Source of the DNA: Kribbella jiaozuonensis
GTDB taxonomy: Bacteria > Actinomycetota > Actinomycetes > Propionibacteriales > Kribbellaceae
NCBI RefSeq assembly: GCF_005233875.1
Contig: NZ_SZPZ01000001.1
Span: forward strand, 1,922,001-1,986,000
Length of the DNA stretch: 64,000 nucleotides
Reading direction: 5' to 3'
Of the stretch, positions 34,823 through 42,423 are shown in pieces; positions within the stretch are counted from its first letter, which is position 1; every line of letters starts with the position of its first letter. A program made the position numbers and the translations under genes. A model generated the notes under the pieces. That model was not told the DNA's origin and did no database searches. It worked only from the letters and a program-made list of their open reading frames with translations.

Positions 34823-36364
34823 ATGAGCCCAATCAGTCGCAGGACCCTTGTTCTCGGCGGACTCGCCGCGGCTGGTGTCGGCGCCCTCCCGGCTGCCGCC
34901 CAGTCGTCAGTGATCACCGCTACCGCCGCCGTCCCGTACCCGTTCCAGCTCGGCATCGCATCCGGTGAGCCGGACGCGAACAGCGTCGTGCTCTGGACCC
35001 GCCTGGCCCCGTCGCCGACCAACGCCGACGGCCAGGGCGGGATGGCGAACGCCGATGTCGCCGTGGACTGGCAGGTGTCGACCACCGACACCTTCAGCAC
35101 GCTGGTCGCGTCCGGCACCGTCACCGCGAAGTACGCCGCCGCGCACTCGGTGCACGCCATCGCCGGCGGCCTCAACCCCGATTCCGACTACTTCTACCGA
35201 TTCCGTGCCCAGGGCCACGTCTCGCCCGTCGGCCGGACCCGCACCACGCCGGCCATCGGCACCGCAGGCCGGAACCTGGTGATGGCGTTCACCTCCTGCT
35301 CGCACTACGAGGAGGGCTACTTCACCGTCTATCGCCGGATGGCCGAGGAGAACCCTGGCGTCATCCTGCACCTCGGCGACTACATCTACGAGTACGGTCC
35401 GACCACGGGCCGCCCGCGACTCCACCTCGGCAACGAGGTCGTGTCGCTCGCGGACTACCGCCGGCGGTACGCGCAGTACAAGACGGACCCCGACCTGCAG
35501 GCTGCGCACGCGGTCGCGCCGTGGATCGTCGTACCGGATGACCACGAGGTGGAGAACAACTACGCCGGCACCGTGCGCGAGAACAACACGCCGGCGCTGA
35601 CCGCGGCGCAGTGGACCGCGCGGCGTTCGGCGGCGTACCAGGCGTACTACGAGAACATGCCGCTGCGGCCTGCTCAGGTGAACAGCGGCAACAGCATCCA
35701 GCTGTACCGGCGGCTGCGGTGGGGGAGTCTGGCGACGTTCCACATGCTCGACACCCGGCAGTACCGCAACGACCAGGCCTGTGGTGACGGATGGAAGCTG
35801 TGCTCGGACGCTGATCTGGCCAGCCGCAGTCTGCCTGGCAACCCGCAGGAGACCTGGCTGCTGGACGGTCTGGGGCAGCACCTGGGTACGTGGGACATCA
35901 TCGGCCAGCAGGTGTTCTTCGCGCGCCGGTTCAACTCCACCGGCGCGAGCATGGACTCCTGGGACGGGTACCGCGCTTCGCGGGCGCGGATCCAGCAGGG
36001 CTGGGTGGATCGGTCGGTCCGCAACCCCGTCGTACTCACCGGGGATGTGCACCGGGCGTGGGCCAACGACCTCAAGGCCGACTACAACAACGCGAACTCG
36101 GCGACGATCGGCACTGAGCTCGTCACCAGCTCGGTCACCTCGAGCGGTGACGGCGACGCGTCCACCGCGGTGCCGGATGCCGGTACGAACCCGTGGCTGA
36201 AGTTCTACAGCAACCGACGTGGGTACATCCGCGCAACCGTCAGCCCCACCGAGATGCGAGCCGACTTCCGGAACGTGGCAAAGGTGTCGGAGCACGGCGC
36301 CGCTGCGGCGACAGCGAAGTCGTTCGTGATCGAAGAGGGCCAGCCCGGACTGCAGGCGGTGTGA
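34823..36364 (+). CDS. phoD: PhoD-type alkaline phosphatase/phosphodiesterase, Tat-exported
   Basis: This 513-residue protein starts at the ATG at 34823, with GTGAGG upstream and a twin-arginine signal (SRRTLVLGG). The N-terminal beta domain is followed by the metallophosphoesterase domain. Metal-ligand motifs are LHLGDYIYEYG, PDDHEVENNY, DTRQYRN and TGDVHRAW. PhoD enzymes use Ca and Fe and release phosphate from mono- and diesters outside the cell. The next gene starts one base after the stop. A possible PHO box lies upstream. Confidence 0.93.
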   Translation: MSPISRRTLVLGGLAAAGVGALPAAAQSSVITATAAVPYPFQLGIASGEPDANSVVLWTRLAPSPTNADGQGGMANADVAVDWQVSTTDTFSTLVASGTVTAKYAAAHSVHAIAGGLNPDSDYFYRFRAQGHVSPVGRTRTTPAIGTAGRNLVMAFTSCSHYEEGYFTVYRRMAEENPGVILHLGDYIYEYGPTTGRPRLHLGNEVVSLADYRRRYAQYKTDPDLQAAHAVAPWIVVPDDHEVENNYAGTVRENNTPALTAAQWTARRSAAYQAYYENMPLRPAQVNSGNSIQLYRRLRWGSLATFHMLDTRQYRNDQACGDGWKLCSDADLASRSLPGNPQETWLLDGLGQHLGTWDIIGQQVFFARRFNSTGASMDSWDGYRASRARIQQGWVDRSVRNPVVLTGDVHRAWANDLKADYNNANSATIGTELVTSSVTSSGDGDASTAVPDAGTNPWLKFYSNRRGYIRATVSPTEMRADFRNVAKVSEHGAAAATAKSFVIEEGQPGLQAV

Positions 36365-36365
36365 C

Positions 36366-37607
36366 ATGAAGAAGATCCTTGCTCTTGGGGTTCTCGCAGC
36401 CACCGCGCTGGTTGCCACAGCCACACCCGCCGACGCTCAAATCGCCGCACCCACGTGGGTCACGGCGAACAGTGTGTCCACCGGTGACCAGGACAACGCG
36501 TCCATAGCGATCAACCGGAGCGGGTACGTCGCCGTGGCGTGGGAGGACGACCGCGACACCGACAACGCGACCGACAACGTCCACAGCGACATCTGGGTGC
36601 GGCTGTTCCACAACGGCACAGCTGTGTACGAGAAGAAGCTCTCTGTCGGTGGCGACAGCGGAGTGACCAACTGGCGCCACCTGCACCCGGACGTCGGCCT
36701 CGACGACAAGGGCAATGCGGTTGTGGTGTGGCAGGACGACCCGGACGGCAACGGCTTCTACAACATCCCGTACCGCGTCCTGAACACAGCCGGCACGGTG
36801 ACCGCGTCCGGCAACGCCAACACGAGCGCGACTGGTCAGCAGATCAACCCGCGGGTTGCTGTGGACCCGGACGGCGCACCGTCCACTGCCGCAGTCGCGT
36901 TCACCGTTGCGTGGGAGGACATCCAGACCGGTACGCCGGCCACCGTGAAGGCGGCCGGCTACACCGGACCGACCACGCGCGCCTGGGAGGTCACCGCGTC
37001 GCAGACGACCGGGCAGCACCACAACCCGGATGTGGCCATGTCGGCGTCGGGTGACGCCGTCGTCGTCTGGGACGAGGACGGCGACGCCAACGCCGACTAC
37101 AACATCGGCCTGATCCGTCTGGGCCGGACGAACGGCGCAGCCACCCTGTCCCGCCGGGTTGCCAACGCGACGACCACAGGTCAGCAGACGCACGCAGCCG
37201 TGGCCGCTAACTTCAACGGCGACTTCGCGGTCGCATGGCAATCAGGTACGGCGCTCAGCACGCGCTCGTTCGACTCGTCCGGCGCCGCGCGGTACGCCGA
37301 CGCACAGGTCGCGGCCGGCGGCATCGCACCGTCGATCGGCATCGACGACCAGGCGCAGAGCGTGGTCGGCTGGACGGTCCAGGCCACCGACCTCGACGTG
37401 TGGATCCGTGGCTTCGGCACGGACGGCACGGACACCGGCCGGCTGTCGTCGCAGCAGCTAAGCTCTGCAACGGCTGGCCGGCAGGAGCAGATGTCGGTCG
37501 CGGTCTCGCCGTACGCCGAAGTTGCTGTCGCCTACACCGACGACAACGACGGCAACACGTACGACCAGGTCATCCTCGGCACCGAAATCTCCAACAACAG
37601 CTGGTGA
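36366..37607 (+). CDS. Secreted repeat protein encoded with phoD
   Basis: This 413-residue protein has a clear signal peptide (MKKILALGVLAATALVATATPADA). The mature part consists of five or six repeats of about 60 residues built on V-A-V-A/S-W, then D-D-x-D-G-N-x-Y and T-G-Q-Q-x-x-P, which suggests a beta-propeller with Asp/Asn-rich, perhaps calcium-binding, loops. No catalytic motif was recognised. One base separates it from phoD, so it is probably co-expressed. It may bind a substrate or the cell wall for the phosphatase. That is inference. Confidence 0.8.
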   Translation: MKKILALGVLAATALVATATPADAQIAAPTWVTANSVSTGDQDNASIAINRSGYVAVAWEDDRDTDNATDNVHSDIWVRLFHNGTAVYEKKLSVGGDSGVTNWRHLHPDVGLDDKGNAVVVWQDDPDGNGFYNIPYRVLNTAGTVTASGNANTSATGQQINPRVAVDPDGAPSTAAVAFTVAWEDIQTGTPATVKAAGYTGPTTRAWEVTASQTTGQHHNPDVAMSASGDAVVVWDEDGDANADYNIGLIRLGRTNGAATLSRRVANATTTGQQTHAAVAANFNGDFAVAWQSGTALSTRSFDSSGAARYADAQVAAGGIAPSIGIDDQAQSVVGWTVQATDLDVWIRGFGTDGTDTGRLSSQQLSSATAGRQEQMSVAVSPYAEVAVAYTDDNDGNTYDQVILGTEISNNSW

Positions 37608-37608
37608 T

Positions 37609-37968
37609 TCAGCTGATCGAGAACCACAGGATCGCAGCCAGCACCAGCTCGACCCAGAAGTAGAACCAGATCGGATAGAAGGCGGCCGGCCGGTCGAACA
37701 CCCGCCCGATCAACCGGCCGGCCGCCATCCCGGCCAACGCAACAGCGACGGCGATCACCGCCCCACGGCGGATCCCGTCGTCCAGCAGTGCGACGACCAG
37801 CATCCCGGCGACGGCAAGCCCGAACCCGCCGTACACGGCCCGTACTTCGCTGCGTGCGTTCGGCCCGCTGACCTGGATCCCGAACGGCCGCACGAGCGCG
37901 GCGGGTGCGGCGAGTCCGTAGATCCCCATGCCGGCGAAGAAGACAGCGACGACGATGATCCCGATCAC
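37609..37968 (-). CDS. DUF4345-like small membrane protein
   Basis: This 119-residue protein has four hydrophobic segments and a conserved N-terminal half (GIYGLAAPAALVRPFGIQV, then EVRAVYGGFGLAVAG) typical of DUF4345 proteins of unknown function. Its stop is one base from the convergent stop of the secreted repeat protein. It lies 10 bp after the anti-sigma gene on the same strand and may share its transcript. Confidence 0.75.
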   Translation of the reverse strand: MIGIIVVAVFFAGMGIYGLAAPAALVRPFGIQVSGPNARSEVRAVYGGFGLAVAGMLVVALLDDGIRRGAVIAVAVALAGMAAGRLIGRVFDRPAAFYPIWFYFWVELVLAAILWFSIS

Positions 37969-37978
37969 TTGCCGAAGG

Positions 37979-38584
37979 CTACTTCGTGGACGGGCTGATC
38001 GTGCTGAGGACGGCGTTGGCCGACGTCACCACGTCGAGGCTGGTGATGTCTTGCAGGGGGATGGACGTGCTGGCCGGTACCTGCGCCTGGTAGCTGCCGT
38101 TCGACGCCCACCAGCCGGCGGTCTCGGTGGTTCCGTTGCGGCTGTGGACGATCAGCATGCAGTGCTCGTCCGGCCGCAGGTCTTTCAACCGGAGCTGGAT
38201 GTCCGTACCCCAGCCATGACTGGTCAACTTCGCGGTGGTGTCGATGCCGCCGACTCCGTCCGTCGCTGTCCAGGTAGCCGAGGCCGGAGCTGACAGCAGG
38301 CCCCAACCAAGCACACCGCTGACCATGGCCGCCGACGCTGCCGCCAGCACCCAGCGCCGCGGCCGCTTCTTCTTCGTGAGCGTGAGCGGCGCCGGCTCCG
38401 GCTGGTCCGTCTCGAGGTCTTCAACCGGTACGGCGTGCAGCAGGCCCGGGAGGTGGGCGAACTGCAGCAGCGTCTCGCGGCAGGTCGCGCAGGTCGCGAG
38501 GTGCTCCTCGGTCGCGCGACGTTCGGACGTCTCCAGCGCACCGAGCACGTAGGCGCTGATCGACATCGTCTCCGGGCACGTCAT
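37979..38584 (-). CDS. Zinc-finger anti-sigma factor (RskA/RslA-like)
   Basis: This 201-residue membrane protein has an N-terminal anti-sigma domain with the ZAS motif HLATCATC (H-x3-C-x2-C, about residues 28-35), one hydrophobic segment (WVLAAASAAMVSGVLGWGLL, about 78-97) and an extracytoplasmic domain. It would hold the ECF sigma factor at the membrane until a signal arrives. The cysteines suggest redox or zinc sensitivity. The ATG overlaps the stop of the sigma gene (ATGA), the usual pairing. Confidence 0.9.
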   Translation of the reverse strand: MTCPETMSISAYVLGALETSERRATEEHLATCATCRETLLQFAHLPGLLHAVPVEDLETDQPEPAPLTLTKKKRPRRWVLAAASAAMVSGVLGWGLLSAPASATWTATDGVGGIDTTAKLTSHGWGTDIQLRLKDLRPDEHCMLIVHSRNGTTETAGWWASNGSYQAQVPASTSIPLQDITSLDVVTSANAVLSTISPSTK

Positions 38585-39084
38585 GAGCCGGTCACTCCTC
38601 GTTCCTCCAGCGCCGCGCGGAGTGCGTGCAGCGCGTAGTAGCTCCGCGACTTCACCGTCCCCGGCGGTACGCCGAGCACCACCGCCGCCTCGTTGACGGT
38701 CCGCCGCTTGTAGAACAGCTCGACGATCACCTGCCGGTGGTCGTGGCTCAGGCCGCGCATGACCTCGATCACCTGCCAGACCTGCAGCACGTGGTCGATG
38801 TCGTCGCCGAGCGCCGCGAACTCACGGTCGTCGATCGGTACTTCGGTCACCCGGGCCGCCTGTTTGCGGTGCCCGGAGATCACCAGGTTGCGTGCGACCG
38901 TGAAAAGCCAGCGGCCGGCCCGGTCCGGGTCCAGTTCCGACGCGTGCGACCAGGCCCGCGCCATCGTCTCCTGCACGATGTCCTCGGCGTACTGACGGTC
39001 GCCGCCCACCGAGCGCAGGACATAGCCGTAGAGCGGCCGCCGGTACTTGTCGTACAACGCGCGGATCACCGTGTCGTCATCCAC
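38581..39084 (-). CDS. ECF RNA polymerase sigma factor
   Basis: This 167-residue sigma-70 family protein has region 2 (YAEDIVQETMARAW) and region 4 (VNEAAVVLGVPPGTVKSRSY). It is followed by its anti-sigma factor with a 4-bp overlap. Its own promoter (TGAACC-N16-CGTAGT, minus strand) shares a central palindrome with the promoter of the divergent lipoprotein gene, so both are probably direct targets. It most resembles the SigK/SigL type. The start lies only a few bases from the expected transcription start. Confidence 0.93.
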   Translation of the reverse strand: MDDDTVIRALYDKYRRPLYGYVLRSVGGDRQYAEDIVQETMARAWSHASELDPDRAGRWLFTVARNLVISGHRKQAARVTEVPIDDREFAALGDDIDHVLQVWQVIEVMRGLSHDHRQVIVELFYKRRTVNEAAVVLGVPPGTVKSRSYYALHALRAALEERGVTGS

Positions 39085-39092
39085 ACCTCAGA

Positions 39093-39120
39093 ACTACGCA
39101 CAAGAGCGATAGAAGGTTCA
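39093..39120 (-). promoter_or_regulatory. ECF promoter driving the sigma/anti-sigma operon
   Basis: On the minus strand TGAACC (39115-39120) and CGTAGT (39093-39098) are separated by 16 bp. The same -35 and spacing occur on the other strand, so autoregulation is likely. Confidence 0.7.
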
Positions 39121-39122
39121 AC

Positions 39123-39150
39123 TGAACCTGTCGGCGGTATCCCGCGTATC
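39123..39150 (+). promoter_or_regulatory. ECF promoter driving the lipoprotein gene
   Basis: TGAACC (39123-39128), a 16-bp spacer and CGTATC (39145-39150) lie 21 bp before the ATG, which has its own GAAAGGAG site. The -35 element forms the palindrome GGTTCA-AC-TGAACC with the opposite promoter. Confidence 0.7.
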
Positions 39151-39171
39151 TGCTGGTGAAAGGAGATAGCG

Positions 39172-39684
39172 ATGAAAACGACAGTATTGTTGCTCGGAGC
39201 AACGGTGGCCGCGGTGGGAACGCTGGCTGCGTGTGGCGGCGGATCGAGCGCTCAAACGACGACCGGCGGGGCTGCGGCAGGGGCCGCGGTATCGGTCCAG
39301 AACGTGAGCGGCGTCGGTCAGACGCTGGTCGACTCGTCCGGCAAGACGCTGTACTTCGCCGACCAGGAGGCCGGCGGGATGGTGAAGTGCACCGGCAACT
39401 GCTTGAGCTTCTGGATGCCGGCGACCGGTACCGCTACCGACGCGAAGTCGGTGACCGGTCTGGGCGTGATGAAGCGCTCCGACACGGGCGCGGATCAGCT
39501 CACCTTCCAGGGCAAGCCGCTCTACACCTTCAAGCTCGACTCCGGCGCCGGCAAGGCCCAGGGCAACAACGTGACCGACTCATTCTCCGGCACGAGCTTC
39601 ACCTGGCACGCCGCGACCACCACCGCGGCCGCAGCCCCCACCCAGCCCCCGTCCAACTCGTCAGGCGGCGGCTACGGCTACTGA
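39172..39684 (+). CDS. Lipoprotein of the COG4315 type, ECF target
   Basis: This 170-residue lipoprotein has lipobox LAAC (Cys21). The mature part has two related units, LVDSSGKTLYFADQE with a Cys-x-x-x-Cys (CTGNC) and LTFQGKPLYTFKLDSG, typical of secreted proteins with Y-x-(FWY)-x-x-D motifs. The tail is Gly/Pro-rich. Function is unknown, although homologues appear in envelope-stress regulons. It is driven by an ECF-type promoter and probably reports on the divergent sigma/anti-sigma pair. Its stop overlaps the 3' end of the PEBP remnant. Confidence 0.85.
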   Translation: MKTTVLLLGATVAAVGTLAACGGGSSAQTTTGGAAAGAAVSVQNVSGVGQTLVDSSGKTLYFADQEAGGMVKCTGNCLSFWMPATGTATDAKSVTGLGVMKRSDTGADQLTFQGKPLYTFKLDSGAGKAQGNNVTDSFSGTSFTWHAATTTAAAAPTQPPSNSSGGGYGY

Positions 39685-39964
39685 CGCTTGTACACCGCAG
39701 TCAGCCGTCCACGCGCGATGGCGTCGGCAGTGAAGCGGTAGTGGTGCGTGCCGCTCGGCGGGCAGGGACCGGCGTACGACGGTTCGCCCGCGGAGTTGTT
39801 CGCCTGCATGGCGCCTGGCGGCGTGGAGCCCTCTGACAGCTCGGTTGTCTGCGGTGCGAGATCGAGCAGCACCCAGTGCGTGAAGGTGCCGTTGGGCGCA
39901 TCCGGGTCGCTACCACCGCAGCCGGCAGTCAGTAATAGGCGCTCGTCAACAGCATCAGACGCAC
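39678..39964 (-). pseudogene. Decayed PEBP (YbhB-like) lipoprotein gene
   Basis: On the minus strand the reading begins GTGCGTCTGATGCTG (a signal-peptide start), hits a stop near 39929, and continues in another frame as LLLTAGCGGS (a lipobox). It then goes straight into DPDAPNGTFTHWVLLDL and GPCPPSGTHHYRFT, the two hallmark motifs of the phosphatidylethanolamine-binding family. About 60 residues that normally precede DPDAP are missing, and a stretch after HYRFT is missing too. A frameshift plus internal deletions therefore mark a decaying gene. The ORF from 39872 alone encodes only the tail. Confidence 0.75.
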
Positions 39965-39981
39965 GCCATCACGGTATCGGT

Positions 39982-40434
39982 TTACTTGCGCGGGACCAGC
40001 TTGATGACCGGTAGTTCTCGGTCGGTTTTGACCTGGTACTCCGCGAACCGTGGTGCGGCGGTGGTGATGCGATCCCACGCTTCCGCTCGCTCGGCGCCGT
40101 GGAGTTGCTCGGCGTGGACCTCGAGGGTCTTGCCGTCGATGTCGATCTGGATGTCCGGGTTGGCGGCGAGGTTGTAGTACCAGGCGGGGTTGCCGGGAGC
40201 GCCGGCGGCGGAGGCGACGATCAAGCGGCTGCCGTCGGCGCCCGGGAACCAGCCGACCGGCGTACGCCGTTCCTCGCCGGACTTGCGCCCGATCGTCCGC
40301 AGTACCAAAGCGTCGAAGCCCATGAACTTCGCGCCGCGGCCGATCCGGCGGGCCATCAGGCCGTTCATCCAGCGCATCACCCGTCCCTTCGGCTGACGCG
40401 CGCCGCGGGTGCCGGCCTTCGTGTCGAAGCTCAT
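39982..40434 (-). CDS. F420-dependent nitroreductase-family (DDN-like) oxidoreductase
   Basis: This 150-residue protein starts at the ATG at 40434, overlapping the stop of the PPOX gene (ATGA). The family signature LVLRTIGRKSGEERRTPVGW lies near residue 45, and NPAWYYNLAANPD marks the F420-contact region. DDN-like enzymes use deazaflavin F420H2 to reduce quinones or nitro compounds. It forms an operon with another F420-type enzyme and is probably controlled by the divergent MarR protein. The real substrate is unknown. Confidence 0.87.
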   Translation of the reverse strand: MSFDTKAGTRGARQPKGRVMRWMNGLMARRIGRGAKFMGFDALVLRTIGRKSGEERRTPVGWFPGADGSRLIVASAAGAPGNPAWYYNLAANPDIQIDIDGKTLEVHAEQLHGAERAEAWDRITTAAPRFAEYQVKTDRELPVIKLVPRK

Positions 40435-40853
40435 CGCGAACTCACCTCGCCGTGCACGGTGCGCGTCGTGCTGACCGTGTCGTCGTACCCGAAGGGCTTG
40501 CCCTCGAGGTTGAAGCTCCAGGAAGTGGTCGGCGTGATCCGCAGGTAGTTGCCCGGGCCGAAGCGGCCGGTGCGCTCGACCAGCTCGGCCTCGCCGTAGA
40601 TGCGCAGGTAGCGGGGGATCCAGGGATCGGTCGAGGGGAGGTCGTCGAGGATCACGGCGACCTTGGTGTTGCCGGCCCGCACGTTGCGGAACTTCCGGGT
40701 GCGCACCGGGTCGACGCCGCCGATGTAGAGGTGCGTGCCGTCGTACTCGAACCCCACCGGTACGGCGTCCGGCTGCCCGTCGGCCCCGACCGTGGCCAGC
40801 CGCGCGATGCGCTGGGACCGCAGGTACTCGAGCTCCTCGTCGCTGAAGGACAT
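40431..40853 (-). CDS. PPOX-class F420-dependent oxidoreductase
   Basis: This 140-residue split-barrel protein has the family pattern RIARLATVGADGQPDAVPV near residue 16 and KFRNVRAGNTKVAVILDD near 54. Such enzymes bind F420 or FMN. The ATG has GAGGAGG upstream. It is the first gene of a two-gene unit transcribed away from marR-like 40925, sharing an AT-rich operator region. Confidence 0.9.
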   Translation of the reverse strand: MSFSDEELEYLRSQRIARLATVGADGQPDAVPVGFEYDGTHLYIGGVDPVRTRKFRNVRAGNTKVAVILDDLPSTDPWIPRYLRIYGEAELVERTGRFGPGNYLRITPTTSWSFNLEGKPFGYDDTVSTTRTVHGEVSSR

Positions 40854-40866
40854 CGGACCTCCTCAA

Positions 40867-40905
40867 TAGTTAATGGCATTTACTGTATGCATCGTTAACT
40901 ATACA
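40867..40905. promoter_or_regulatory. AT-rich inverted repeats, candidate MarR operator
   Basis: TAGTTAA (40867-40873) and TTAACTA (40895-40901) form one inverted repeat. TGTAT (40884-40888) and ATACA (40901-40905) form another. The region is strikingly AT-rich for this genome and lies between two divergent starts. Confidence 0.5.
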
Positions 40906-40912
40906 TGCCCTG

Positions 40913-40918
40913 TACCGT
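40913..40918 (+). promoter_or_regulatory. -10 element, leaderless type, of the MarR gene
   Basis: TACCGT lies 6 bp before the GTG at 40925, and no ribosome site is visible. Confidence 0.45.
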
Positions 40919-40924
40919 GGAGCT

Positions 40925-41413
40925 GTGAGTGAGACGGAGGTCGCCCCGGCGGCCGTCCGCACGGGTCCGCTGCACAGCGTCGACCCGGCGGCCGGCCAGC
41001 TGGACGCGGCCGCGGGGCTGATCCAGCTGACTTCGCTGGTGCAAGGCATCTACGCGCGGGTTTCCGAACGGCACGATCTGACGCCGGTCCAGGCCAAGCT
41101 GCTGTGTGTGCTGCTCGGCGGTCCGCGTGGGATGGCTGAGCTGGCGGCTTGTTTCGGCGTCGAGAAGGCGGCGCTCACCGGGCTGATGGACCGGGCCGAG
41201 AAGCGCGGGCTGGCGGAGCGTTCTCCGGTCCCCGGCAACCGGCGGGCCCTGCAGGTCAACCTCACCGACGCCGGTAGGCGGGCCGCTACGGCCTTCCACG
41301 CGGAGGTCGGCGAGGCGCTCAACAAGCTGCTGGCGGACCTGAGCCCGGCCGATCGCGAGCAGTTCCGCGCCACCATGGCCGGCATCGTCACCAGTTGCCG
41401 CAGCGGCTGCTGA
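40925..41413 (+). CDS. MarR-family transcriptional regulator
   Basis: This 162-residue winged-helix protein has the recognition region GMAELAACFGVEKAALTGLM and the wing KRGLAERSPVPGNRRALQVNLT (about residues 65-115). It starts at a GTG and appears leaderless. MarR proteins usually repress divergent genes and respond to small phenolic or oxidising ligands. The likely targets are its own gene and the two F420-type oxidoreductases. The inverted repeats at 40867-40905 are the probable operator. Confidence 0.9.
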   Translation: MSETEVAPAAVRTGPLHSVDPAAGQLDAAAGLIQLTSLVQGIYARVSERHDLTPVQAKLLCVLLGGPRGMAELAACFGVEKAALTGLMDRAEKRGLAERSPVPGNRRALQVNLTDAGRRAATAFHAEVGEALNKLLADLSPADREQFRATMAGIVTSCRSGC

Positions 41414-41459
41414 CCGTCCACGCGCTGAACCGCGGTGCCGCGTGGATAGCGGTTTCCGA

Positions 41460-41465
41460 TACGAT
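41460..41465 (+). promoter_or_regulatory. -10-like element before the AEC transporter
   Basis: TACGAT lies 6 bp before a GTG at 41472 that opens a 7-codon frame ending just before the transporter start. Confidence 0.4.
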
Positions 41466-41471
41466 CTGGGC

Positions 41472-41495
41472 GTGTCTAAGCCGTTGAGAACCTGA
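41472..41495 (+). CDS. Possible 7-codon leader ORF (MSKPLRT)
   Basis: GTG TCT AAG CCG TTG AGA ACC TGA begins 6 bp after a TACGAT and ends two bases before the GTG of the AEC gene. If the transcript is leaderless, ribosomes would translate this mini-ORF first and could reinitiate on the transporter, which lacks a strong ribosome site. It may be fortuitous. Confidence 0.3.
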   Translation: MSKPLRT

Positions 41496-41496
41496 G

Positions 41497-42423
41497 GTGT
41501 CCGCCGTCATCGGTGCCTTCGGCGCGCTGGTCGCGGTCGCCGTCCTCGGGTACGTCGTCGGCCTTCTCGGCGTACTGCGGTCGCAGGACGAGCTCGTGCT
41601 GTCCCGGCTGGCGTTCTTCGTCGCGACGCCGGCGTTGCTGTTCACGACGGTCGCGCGGGCAGACCTGCGGGCAATCTTCTCGGTCGTGCTGGTCACCAAC
41701 CTGCTGAGCCTGTTCGTGGTCCAGGTGGTGTTCGTCGTGGTCGCAGTGGCGATCTGGCGGCGCACACGGTCCGAGACCACGATCGGTGTGCTCGCGTCGT
41801 CGTACGTGAACGCCGGGAACCTCGGCGTACCGGTGGCGGCGTACGTGCTCGGGAACGGTGCGTTGGTCGCACCAATCGTGTTGTTCCAGGTCGTGATCAT
41901 GGCGCCGATCGCGTTCGCCGTACTCGACCACGATCGGCAGGGGACCGGGCGGCGGGTGTCGGTGCGGACGATGGTGACAAGGCCGTTGCGCAATCCGCTG
42001 ACCGTCGCGTCGTTGCTCGGGTTGCTGTTCTCGCTGCTGGGTGTGCGATTGCCGGACCTGGTGATGCGGCCGATCGACCTGGTCGCGGCGGCGGCCGTGC
42101 CGGTTGCGTTGATCGCTTACGGGTTGAGCTTGAGCGCCGGGACGAAGGATTCGGTCAGCCTGCAGCGGGACGTCGTACTGGCGGTAGGACTCAAGACCTT
42201 CGCCCAGCCGCTGGTCGCCTACACCATTGCCCGCTGGGTCCTGGACCTTCACGGGACCGCACTCCTGGCGCCGACCCTGCTGGCCGCTCTGCCGACAGCC
42301 CAGAACGTTTACGTCTACGCGGTCCACTACAAGGCGAGCCGGACGCTCGCACGCAGCGCGGTCCTGCTCAGCACGCTGCTGTCGATCCCGGTGATGATTC
42401 TGATCGCGGGTCTGCTGGCCTAG
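41497..42423 (+). CDS. AEC-family (auxin efflux carrier-like) transporter
   Basis: This 308-residue membrane protein has about ten hydrophobic segments. Features typical of the AEC family are the internal VNAGNLGVPVAAYVLG motif near residue 108 and a second half ending LPTAQNVYVYAVHY. Members carry organic acids or similar anions, and the substrate cannot be read here. The GTG at 41497 follows a tiny upstream frame. The stop overlaps that of the convergent gene by 2 bp. Confidence 0.88.
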   Translation: MSAVIGAFGALVAVAVLGYVVGLLGVLRSQDELVLSRLAFFVATPALLFTTVARADLRAIFSVVLVTNLLSLFVVQVVFVVVAVAIWRRTRSETTIGVLASSYVNAGNLGVPVAAYVLGNGALVAPIVLFQVVIMAPIAFAVLDHDRQGTGRRVSVRTMVTRPLRNPLTVASLLGLLFSLLGVRLPDLVMRPIDLVAAAAVPVALIAYGLSLSAGTKDSVSLQRDVVLAVGLKTFAQPLVAYTIARWVLDLHGTALLAPTLLAALPTAQNVYVYAVHYKASRTLARSAVLLSTLLSIPVMILIAGLLA

